From assembly GCA_030446625.1 (NCBI GenBank), contig JAUJMY010000003.1:124001-188000 (forward strand): a DNA stretch of 64,000 nt, in the 5' to 3' direction. This DNA is from Gaiellaceae bacterium (GTDB taxonomy: Bacteria > Actinomycetota > Thermoleophilia > Gaiellales > Gaiellaceae). Below are positions 16,300 to 22,809 of this stretch, piece after piece (positions within the stretch are counted from its first letter, which is position 1; each line of letters opens with the position of its first letter). A program made the translations under genes and the position numbers. The notes beneath the pieces were generated by a model that saw nothing but the letters and a program-made list of their open reading frames with translations, was not told where the DNA came from and did not search any database.

Positions 16300-18111
16300 A
16301 TGCAGACGAGCGAGGCAGAACAGGCGGCGACGGCGTCGGCGCGCGCCGTCGAGCGGGCGCCGGAGAACCTCGGGACGGGGTCGGTCGCGCTCTCCGTCTG
16401 CTGCATGACGGCAGGGCCGGGTCCGCGCGTCGCCGCGCTGCTCGAGCTCTTTCGCCCCGTCGCAGGCGAGATCCTCGTCGCCGTCGACGACCGGGCCGGC
16501 GCGGACGTCCTCGCCGCGCTCGAGCGCGTCGCCGACCGGCTCCTCGTCTACCCGTACGCAGACCCTGTCGACCGGCCGCTCGCGTGGCTGCACGCCGAGT
16601 GCCGCGGGCGCTGGGTGCTGCTCCTCGACGACGACGAGATCCCGAGCGGGCCCCTCTTGCGCGGGCTCCCGGCCCTCGTCGCCGCGAACGACGTGACGCA
16701 CTACTGGCTACCGCGACGGTGGGTCTTCCCCGACGCGACGCGCTACCTCGACGAGCCTCCGTGGCGCCCTGACTACCAGCTCCGGCTCGTCCGCGACGAT
16801 CCGCGCTTCGTCCGCTTCTCGGACGAGTTCCACCGTCCGATCGTCGCGCGGGGCGCTGGCCGGTTCCTCGAGGAGCCGCTGTGGCACGTCGACTGCGTGC
16901 TCCGCTCCGAGGCGGTACGTCGGGAGAAGGCGCGCAAGTACGAGCGCAGCCGCCCCGGAATGCGCATCGCCGGACGCGCGTACAACTTCGCCGTCTACGT
17001 GCCCGAGCTGCGCCCGGACGCGGTCACGTCGCCTGTGCCCGAGGAGGAGCGCCGGACGATCGCGCGGGTGCTCGCGGGCGACGTCGCCGCGGGCGACGGC
17101 TCGGCCCACCTCGCGCGCGTCGGGCGAGTGGAGATCGACCGGCTCTGGCCGGGCCGGCCGCTCGCGGCGGAGGCATACCGCGCGCGGCTCGAGCCGCTCG
17201 AGCCGGCGCGGCCACTCGTCGTCGGCGAGCAGCGCACGATCGACGTGCGCGTCCACAACCTCGGGCCGGAGCTGTGGGACTGGGGGCGCGACGCCGAGCC
17301 GAGCATCCGCGTCGGCACGCGGTGGCGCGACGCGAGGGGCGAAGCGGTCGCGGCCGAGGAGCTCAGGAGTCACTTCCCCGCGCCGCTCCCGCCCGGCGAG
17401 TCGGATCTCGTCCCGGTCCACGTGCGCGCGCCGGGTCAGCCCGGACGGTACCGGCTCGAGGTCGACCTCGTCCACGAGCACGTGCGGTGGTTCGACTGCG
17501 CCGTCGGGTACGACGTCGAGGTACGTCCGCGGCGCCGCATCGCGATCGTCGGCGACGAACCGAGCGTCGAGCGGAGCCTCGAGCTTCTCGGCCTCCTCCC
17601 GGAGCTCGAGCCGCTGCTCCTCTCGCCGGGCGAAGAGCTGCCGATCGAGCGCCACGGCTACGCGCGCGCGCCCGGGCTCCGCTCGTACCTCCTCTTCGGC
17701 GCCGCGGATGCGGGAAGGGCGGTCGTCGCGGCGACGCTCGCTGCCCGAACCGCCGCTCTGCTGCGCGCGGCGCGCGCGCGCCGCGACGGTCGCGCTGCGG
17801 CGCCGCTGCCGAACGGGGCGCAGACGTTCCTCGAGCAGGTGTCGCAGTGCGAGCTGCTCCTCGTCGCCGGCAACGACGCAGAGCCTGGCTCCGCGGTCTC
17901 GCGCGAGCTGTGGCGGCTGGCGGCGACGGTGCTCGCCGCCGACGCGCTCGGTGTCCCCGTCGCGTCGCACCGCGGCGTCTTCGGCGGCGCGCGACGCCGC
18001 GTCGACGACGCGCTCGTGCGCCTCGCGCGCGCTCGCGTCGCGGCGAGCTTCGACGACGCGCTCGATCTCGCGCCGCGTCTCGCACAGCCGCTGAACCGCG
18101 CGCGCGCGTGA
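16300..18111 (+). CDS. Multidomain glycosyltransferase-like protein with Ig-like middle domain
   Basis: This 603-residue protein has three parts. Residues 28-235 look like a GT2-type GT-A domain (SVCCMTAGPGPRVAALLELF, then WVLLLDDDEIPSG as the DxD region and LWHVDCVL). Residues 290-410 look like an Ig-like beta sandwich (IDVRVHNLGPELWDWG, PGRYRLEVDLVHE). Residues 415-600 are alpha/beta and start RIAIVGDEPSVE, possibly a degenerate GT-B-like half. I do not know this combination as a described family. Start ATG 16300, 24 bases after the methyltransferase. It ends in a GTGA overlap with the epimerase-like gene. A glycan-assembly role is inferred from context and the DxD stretch only. Confidence 0.6.
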   Translation: MQTSEAEQAATASARAVERAPENLGTGSVALSVCCMTAGPGPRVAALLELFRPVAGEILVAVDDRAGADVLAALERVADRLLVYPYADPVDRPLAWLHAECRGRWVLLLDDDEIPSGPLLRGLPALVAANDVTHYWLPRRWVFPDATRYLDEPPWRPDYQLRLVRDDPRFVRFSDEFHRPIVARGAGRFLEEPLWHVDCVLRSEAVRREKARKYERSRPGMRIAGRAYNFAVYVPELRPDAVTSPVPEEERRTIARVLAGDVAAGDGSAHLARVGRVEIDRLWPGRPLAAEAYRARLEPLEPARPLVVGEQRTIDVRVHNLGPELWDWGRDAEPSIRVGTRWRDARGEAVAAEELRSHFPAPLPPGESDLVPVHVRAPGQPGRYRLEVDLVHEHVRWFDCAVGYDVEVRPRRRIAIVGDEPSVERSLELLGLLPELEPLLLSPGEELPIERHGYARAPGLRSYLLFGAADAGRAVVAATLAARTAALLRAARARRDGRAAAPLPNGAQTFLEQVSQCELLLVAGNDAEPGSAVSRELWRLAATVLAADALGVPVASHRGVFGGARRRVDDALVRLARARVAASFDDALDLAPRLAQPLNRARA

Positions 18112-19118
18112 TCGCACCGGACCTCGCGGAGGAGTTTCGCGGCAAGCGAATCCTCGTCACCGGCGGCCTCGGCTTCATCGGCTCGCACCTCGCGCGCGCG
18201 CTCGTGGCCGCGGGCAGCGACGTCCTGCTCGTCGACTCGCTCATCCCCGAGTACGGCGGCAATCTCGCGAACATCCGCGGGATCGAGGAGCGTGTCCGGG
18301 TCAACGTCTCCGACGTCCGCGACGCGCACAGCCTGCGCCAGCTGGTGCGCGGCCAGGATGTCGTCTTCAACCTCGCCGGCCAGACCAGCCACGTCGACTC
18401 GATGAGCGACCCGCTCACCGACCTCGAGATCAACTGCCGTGCGCAGCTCTTCATCCTCGAGGCGTGCCGTCGCCACAACCGCGACGCGACGATCGTCTAC
18501 GCCGGAACGCGCCAGGTCTACGGGCGCCCGCAGTACCTGCCCGTCGACGAGGCGCACCCGGTGACGCCCGTCGACGTGAACGGCGTCAACAAGCTCGCGG
18601 GCGAGCAGTACCACCGGCTCTACGCGGAGGTGCACGGCCTGCGCTGCTGCGTGCTCCGGCTGACGAACACCTACGGCCCGCGCATGCGGGTGAAGGACGC
18701 GCGGCAGACGTTTCTCGGCGCGTGGCTCCGCGCGGCCGTCGCAGGCGAGGAGATCGTCGTCTTCGGCGACGGGCGCCAGAGGCGCGACTTCAACTACGTC
18801 GACGACGCCGTGCGTGCGTTCCTGCTCGCGGCGGCGCGGGAGGAGGCGGCGGGGGAGGTCTTCAACCTCGGCGACGACCGCGTCGTGACGTTGCTCGAGC
18901 TCGCCGAGCTGCTCCTCGCGATCCACGGCTCCGGGCGGTTCCGTCTCGAGCCGTTCCCGGAGGAGCGGCGGACGATCGACATCGGCGACTACTACGGCGA
19001 CTACCGGAAGATCCGCGACACGCTCGGCTGGGCGCCCACGGTCCCGCTCGAGGAGGGGCTGAGCCGCTCGCTCGACTTCTACGCCGACCACGGCGACCTC
19101 TACTGGGGCGACCCGTGA
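18108..19118 (+). CDS. Epimerase/dehydratase-family protein with Asn in place of the catalytic Tyr
   Basis: This 336-residue extended SDR has a sound NAD loop (VTGGLGFIGSHLARAL) and the C-terminal nucleotide-sugar region (NTYGPRMRVKDARQTF, RRDFNYVDDAVRAF). The usual YxxxK is DVNGVNKLAGEQYH, so the Tyr position is Asn158 while Lys162 remains. The Ser/Thr strand reads YAGTRQVYGR. Tyr is the general base in characterised members, so this protein either uses another residue, for example a Tyr of EQYHRLY, or has a different reaction. Start GTG 18108 overlaps the upstream gene (GTGA), and it ends the same way into the polymerase gene at 19115. The fold is certain; activity is open. Confidence 0.82.
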   Translation: MIAPDLAEEFRGKRILVTGGLGFIGSHLARALVAAGSDVLLVDSLIPEYGGNLANIRGIEERVRVNVSDVRDAHSLRQLVRGQDVVFNLAGQTSHVDSMSDPLTDLEINCRAQLFILEACRRHNRDATIVYAGTRQVYGRPQYLPVDEAHPVTPVDVNGVNKLAGEQYHRLYAEVHGLRCCVLRLTNTYGPRMRVKDARQTFLGAWLRAAVAGEEIVVFGDGRQRRDFNYVDDAVRAFLLAAAREEAAGEVFNLGDDRVVTLLELAELLLAIHGSGRFRLEPFPEERRTIDIGDYYGDYRKIRDTLGWAPTVPLEEGLSRSLDFYADHGDLYWGDP

Positions 19119-20446
19119 CACGCACGCACCGGCTGACCGACCTCCTCTTCCTCGCGACGCTCTTCAGCATCACGTTCGAGAAGCTGCGCTGGGAGGCGCT
19201 CGGGGGGGCGATCCTGCCCGACCTGCTGACGATCCTCTTCCTCGTCGCGTTCGCCGCGGATCGCGTCGTGCGCGGAGACGTGCGGCTGCCGCGCGCGGCC
19301 GCGACGGTCGGCGTCTTCTTCGTCGCGTTCCTCGCGGTCTACCTCGTCGGCTTCTTCAACCTCGAGACGGAGCAGGCGCTGGTCCAGTACGCGAAGGGGC
19401 TCGCGAAGTTCGTGCTCCACTTCCTGTTCCTCGCCGCGGGAGTCGCGCTGCTCGTGCGGCGGTCGGAGCGCTTCTACTGGCGCGCGCTCGCGACCCTCGT
19501 CGTCGGCATGGCCGCGAACGCGGCGTACGGCGTGCTCCAGCTCGCGGCGGCGCGCGCCGGCGTGAACCTCGACAGCGTGGTGCTGGCGCCGCTGACGGGC
19601 GGGGCGAGCGCAATCAACGTCTACGGCGCCGTCGAAGGTGCGCGCGTCTACCGCACGAACGCGCTCACGGGCGACCCGAACCACCTCGCGATCATGCTGC
19701 TCGTGCCGCTGCTCGTCCTCGCGCCGCTCTACCTGCGGCTCGAGCGCGGGCACCGGCTGCGCCTCCCGCTCGCCGCGCTGCTCGCGTTCCTGCTCCTGGT
19801 CTTCCTCTCCACGCTCTCGCGCAGCGGCGCGCTCGGCCTCCTCGTGGGGCTGCTCGTGCTTGCGGTGCCGTACCGGCGTCTGCTCGTCTCCCGCGCGCTG
19901 CTCGCGCCCGTCGCCGCCGCCGCCGCCGTGGTCGCGTACGCCGTCTACCGCCGCCTGGACTTCTTCACGGTGGTGCTCCGCTCCCGCTTCCAGACCGACG
20001 ACCGCTCGACGTCGGTGCACCTCGAGGTGTACGAGTTCATCCCCGACGTGCTCGCGGCGCACCCGCTGTTCGGCCTCGGGCTGAACAACTTCTCGGTCTA
20101 CTACGAGTTCGTCACCGGGAAGACGAACTGGGGCCCGCACTCGTTCTACGTCGCCCTCCTCGTCGAGACGGGGCTCGTCGGCCTCGTCGTCTTCGCGGTC
20201 TTCCTCCGCTGGCTGTTCGGGCGGATCCGCGCCGCGCGCTCGGTCGGGAGGGCGCTCGCCGCGCTGCGCGACCCCGCGGCGGCGCGCGTGCGGCCGCTCG
20301 CGTGGGGGCTGACGGCGGCGCTCGCGGGCACGCTGGCGGCCAACCTCTTCTACCTCACGATGATCCTCTACTACTTCTACGCCTTCGCGATCGTGGCGGT
20401 CGCCGCGCCGGCAGTCTTCGACCGGCGTGTGCGACCATATGCTTAG
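19115..20446 (+). CDS. O-antigen polymerase/ligase-family membrane protein (Wzy/WaaL-like)
   Basis: This 443-residue integral membrane protein has about 11 predicted helices and the Wzy_C landmarks GDPNHLAIMLL, STLSRSGALGLLVGL, HPLFGLGLNNF and PHSFYVALLVETGLVG. The last includes the conserved His/Glu-rich periplasmic loop of O-antigen ligases. It would polymerise lipid-linked repeat units or attach glycan to an acceptor at the outer face of the membrane. Start GTG 19115 is in a GTGA overlap with the epimerase-like gene. It ends 10 bases before the toxin-antitoxin pair. A second, larger family member lies at 22810, so one could be polymerase and the other ligase. Confidence 0.85.
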   Translation: MTRTHRLTDLLFLATLFSITFEKLRWEALGGAILPDLLTILFLVAFAADRVVRGDVRLPRAAATVGVFFVAFLAVYLVGFFNLETEQALVQYAKGLAKFVLHFLFLAAGVALLVRRSERFYWRALATLVVGMAANAAYGVLQLAAARAGVNLDSVVLAPLTGGASAINVYGAVEGARVYRTNALTGDPNHLAIMLLVPLLVLAPLYLRLERGHRLRLPLAALLAFLLLVFLSTLSRSGALGLLVGLLVLAVPYRRLLVSRALLAPVAAAAAVVAYAVYRRLDFFTVVLRSRFQTDDRSTSVHLEVYEFIPDVLAAHPLFGLGLNNFSVYYEFVTGKTNWGPHSFYVALLVETGLVGLVVFAVFLRWLFGRIRAARSVGRALAALRDPAAARVRPLAWGLTAALAGTLAANLFYLTMILYYFYAFAIVAVAAPAVFDRRVRPYA

Positions 20447-20451
20447 ATATG
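20436..20451. promoter_or_regulatory. Short AT-rich inverted repeat, possible antitoxin operator
   Basis: CATAT and ATATG flank a 6-base spacer just before the GTG start of the ribbon-helix-helix antitoxin gene and across the stop of the polymerase gene. Ribbon-helix-helix antitoxins usually repress their own operon by binding short palindromes, and an AT-rich patch stands out in this GC-rich DNA. Promoter and operator role is inferred from position and symmetry only. Confidence 0.4.
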
Positions 20452-20455
20452 ACGA

Positions 20456-20704
20456 GTGGCGCGCCGCCAAGTACTCGTGCAGCTCTCGGACTCGCTCCTG
20501 TCGCTACTCGATCAGCGAGCCGCGTGCGCAGGCATCTCGCGGTCGGAGCTCATCCGGCGCTCGCTCGAGGCGCACCTCGCCGCGGATCGCTCGGCTGCGA
20601 TTGATCGCGCGATCGTCGAGGGATACACCCGCATCCCGTCCGGGCGCCGAGACGCGTGGTCCGTCGCCGCGCTCGACGAGTCGCTTCGGGACGAGCCGTG
20701 GTGA
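20456..20704 (+). CDS. Ribbon-helix-helix (CopG/MazE-like) antitoxin
   Basis: This 82-residue protein has a short N-terminal strand (RRQVLVQLSDSL) followed by two helices with GISRSELIRRSLEAHL, the standard ribbon-helix-helix DNA-binding pattern. The C-terminal tail (GYTRIPSGRRDAWSVAALDESL) is a typical extended toxin-neutralising arm. As dimer it would bind DNA and sequester the toxin encoded next. Start GTG 20456. The stop overlaps the toxin start region (GTGGTGA), so the two are coupled. Together they form a type II toxin-antitoxin module inside the glycan island. Confidence 0.85.
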   Translation: MARRQVLVQLSDSLLSLLDQRAACAGISRSELIRRSLEAHLAADRSAAIDRAIVEGYTRIPSGRRDAWSVAALDESLRDEPW

Positions 20705-21009
20705 CGCGCGGCGAAGTCTGGTGGGTCGAGCGCCCCTCCGGACGCAGGCCGCATCTCGTCCTGACCCGGCAGGCCGCGATTCCCGTCTTGCACTCCGTCC
20801 TCGCCGTGCCGGCGACGCGAACGATCCGCGGGATTCCGACTGAGGTGAAGCTTGGGCCTGAAGACGGGATGCCGGCTCACTGCGTGCTCACGCTCGACAA
20901 CGTCGTGACGGTGAGGCAGGCGTACTTCGTCGATCGCATCACGCGGCTTCGTCCGGACAAGATGGACGAGGTCTGCGCGACGCTCGCGATCGCCGCCGGC
21001 TGCGGCTGA
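20701..21009 (+). CDS. MazF/PemK-family endoribonuclease toxin
   Basis: This 102-residue protein matches the MazF/PemK SH3-like barrel: TRGEVWWVERP at the start, RRPHLVLTRQAA, LAVPATRTIRGIPTEV and AHCVLTLDNVVTVRQ. In the family, the Arg of the N-terminal region and the Thr after the central strand help cleave single-stranded mRNA. The N-terminal motif is the usual GEVWW rather than the GDIVW seen in some enzymes. Start is GTG 20701 or the adjacent GTG 20698, overlapping the antitoxin stop. It could stabilise the island or serve stress response. The downstream GT4 gene starts 6 bases later and may be co-transcribed. Confidence 0.88.
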   Translation: MTRGEVWWVERPSGRRPHLVLTRQAAIPVLHSVLAVPATRTIRGIPTEVKLGPEDGMPAHCVLTLDNVVTVRQAYFVDRITRLRPDKMDEVCATLAIAAGCG

Positions 21010-21015
21010 CGCGTC

Positions 21016-22029
21016 GTGAAGGTCGTCGTCCTGACGACGTCGTACCCGCGCTATCCGGGCGACGCGGCCGGGCGGTTCGTCGCTGACGCCGTCGAGCACG
21101 TGCGGGAGCGCGGGGTGGAGGTCGAGGTCGTCTCCCCCGCAGAGTTCCGCCACTACGGGATCGCGTACGGGTCGGGCGTCGTCGGCAACCTGCGGCGGCG
21201 CCCGTGGCTCGCGTTGTTCGTCCCGCCGATGCTGGTCACGTTCGCGCGTGCGGCCCGGCGCGCGACGCGCGACGCCGATCTCGTCCACGCGCACTGGCTG
21301 CCCGCGGGTGCGGTCGCGCTCGCGACGCGGAAGCCGGTGGTGGTCCAGGTGTGGGGGACGGACGTGGAGCTCGCGCGGCGGGTGCCGCGGCTCGCGCGGC
21401 CCGTTCTCCGCCGCGCGCAACTCGTCATTGCCGCCTCGCGCGCGCTCGCGGACGCGGCGCGCGAACTGGGCGCGCGCGAGGTGCGAGTGATCCCGAGCGG
21501 CGTCGACATACCGGCGGAGATCGGCGAGGAGGCCGAGCCACCGGAGGTGCTCTACGCGGGACGGCTCTCCGCGGAGAAGGGCGTCCTCGAGCTGATCGAG
21601 GCCGCGCGCGGGATGAACCTCGTCGTCGCCGGCGACGGCCCGCTGCGCGACCGTGTGCCCGGCGCGCTCGGGTTCGTCCCGCACGACGAGCTCCAGACGC
21701 TGTACGCGCGCGCCGCCGTCGTCGCGTGCCCCTCGCATCGCGAAGGCTTCGGCGTCGCGTGCGCGGAGGCGATGGCGCACGGCAAGCCCGTCGTCGCGAG
21801 CGCGGTCGGCGGTCTCGTCGACCTCGTCGCCGACGGCGAGACCGGGATCCTCGTCCCGCCGCGGGACGTCGAGAGCCTGCGCGCGGCGCTCGAGCGACTG
21901 CTCGCAGAGCCCGAGCTGCGGCGGCGGGTCGGCGGGGCGGCACGGGCGCGCGCGCGTGCAAGATTCTCGTGGACGGCCGCGACAGACGCGACCCTCGCCA
22001 CCTACGCAGACGCGCTGAACCGATCCTGA
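21016..22029 (+). CDS. GT4-family glycosyltransferase (GT-B fold)
   Basis: This 337-residue retaining GT4 enzyme has the N-terminal loop VVLTTSYPRYPGDAAGRF, VHAHWLPAG in the acceptor domain, LYAGRLSAEKGVLELIEA at the domain interface and CPSHREGFGVACAEAMAHG, a clear EX7E nucleotide-sugar motif. It is predicted soluble or peripheral at the membrane. Start GTG 21016 lies 6 bases after the toxin gene, so promoter activity of the toxin-antitoxin module may influence it. It converges with the Ser/Gly-repeat gene; a long inverted repeat follows at 22076. Donor sugar not predictable. Confidence 0.9.
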   Translation: MKVVVLTTSYPRYPGDAAGRFVADAVEHVRERGVEVEVVSPAEFRHYGIAYGSGVVGNLRRRPWLALFVPPMLVTFARAARRATRDADLVHAHWLPAGAVALATRKPVVVQVWGTDVELARRVPRLARPVLRRAQLVIAASRALADAARELGAREVRVIPSGVDIPAEIGEEAEPPEVLYAGRLSAEKGVLELIEAARGMNLVVAGDGPLRDRVPGALGFVPHDELQTLYARAAVVACPSHREGFGVACAEAMAHGKPVVASAVGGLVDLVADGETGILVPPRDVESLRAALERLLAEPELRRRVGGAARARARARFSWTAATDATLATYADALNRS

Positions 22030-22075
22030 GGAGCGCTCCGCGCCGCGGGTAGTGCGCGCGGGCGAGGCCGGCCTA

Positions 22076-22148
22076 CTAAGAAGCTCTAACGGAATGACGA
22101 CGCGTCGCGCGACGGCGGCCCGTCCTTCGGTTCGTTAGAGCTTCTAAG
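22076..22148. terminator. Long inverted repeat between convergent genes (possible bidirectional terminator)
   Basis: Arms at 22076-22091 and 22133-22148 pair over 16 positions with one mismatch (core AGAAGCTCTAACG with CGTTAGAGCTTCT). They are AT-richer than their surroundings. The 41-base interior includes the 12-base palindrome CGTCGCGCGACG. The right arm contains the stop codon of the minus-strand gene at 22144. It lies exactly between two converging genes, so a transcription stop in both directions is the simplest reading. Bases 22030-22075 hold nothing else I can support. Confidence 0.5.
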
Positions 22149-22782
22149 CCACGCGGCGGCGCAGCGCGACCGCCACGCCTCCGGCCGCCACGAGCGCCCC
22201 CGCGATCGAGGCGAGCAGGATCGCCAGCCGGCTCGAGCCGTCGTCGTCGGCGGGCGGAGCTGCCGCTGCCGCCGAGGCGTCATCGTCTGTAGTGACCGCT
22301 CCGCCTCCCTCGCTGCTTCCACCCTGACTGCTGCTTCCACCCTGACTGCTGCTTCCACCCTGACTGCTGCTTCCACCCCCACTGCTGCTTCCACCCTCAC
22401 CTTCACCCTCCTGGGCGCCCGGGGCCGCGCGTCCGCCGGAGTCGTTCCGCGATCCGCCCGCGCCGCCTCGCGCCCGTTGTGTCAGGGACTGCTGCGGCGC
22501 CCCGTAGGCCGGCGAGGTGGCGAGCTGCTCGAGCTCCTCCGCATCGGCCCCGCCCTGTTGTTGCAGGCGCCGGGCGCTCGCCTTCGCCAGCGGCTTCTTT
22601 CGCTTCGTCGGCCGTCCGGCTTCGGCGGGCCCGGCTCCAGTCGGCATCTGCTCGACGTACTGTGCGATCGACGGGTCCGTAGGCGGAGTCGCTGCCGGAG
22701 CCGCCGCGGACAGCGCGAGACCGGCAAGAGCGCATAGCGCGTAAAAGGACGCTCGCGGAGAGATGCGATTGGGAGTCGACAT
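22144..22782 (-). CDS. Secreted, Ser/Gly-repeat protein with C-terminal membrane anchor
   Basis: This 212-residue protein has a signal peptide (about 1-32, core FYALCALAGLALSAAA), a Lys/Arg/Gln-rich region (60-110), a low-complexity stretch of GGSSSQ-type repeats (about 133-160), an acidic spacer and a C-terminal helix (about 182-205, LAILLASIAGALVAAGGVAVAL) ending in three Arg. This is the layout of a protein held in the cytoplasmic membrane with the body outside. The Ser-rich repeats could be glycosylated, which would fit the neighbouring O-antigen ligase-like gene, but that is inference. Start ATG 22782, 27 bases from the divergent start at 22810. No sortase motif is present. No homologous family recognised. 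Confidence 0.7.
   Translation of the reverse strand: MSTPNRISPRASFYALCALAGLALSAAAPAATPPTDPSIAQYVEQMPTGAGPAEAGRPTKRKKPLAKASARRLQQQGGADAEELEQLATSPAYGAPQQSLTQRARGGAGGSRNDSGGRAAPGAQEGEGEGGSSSGGGSSSQGGSSSQGGSSSQGGSSEGGGAVTTDDDASAAAAAPPADDDGSSRLAILLASIAGALVAAGGVAVALRRRVA
22312..22401 (-). repeat. 18-bp tandem coding repeats (about five units)
   Basis: Five consecutive 18-base units, starting at 22312, 22330, 22348, 22366 and 22384, encode GGSSSQ or close variants in the anchored protein. Three units are the same at base level (+ strand GCTGCTTCCACCCTGACT) and the last two differ by a few bases. The unit length keeps the frame, so gain or loss of units would only change the repeat length of the protein. 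Confidence 0.9.
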
Positions 22783-22809
22783 CGAACTCGTCGATACGCT
22801 AGCAGCGTC

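Noticed and set aside
22312-22401. Short regular repeats that might look like a CRISPR array
   Set aside because: The 18-base units have no spacers and encode GGSSSQ in frame inside a protein.
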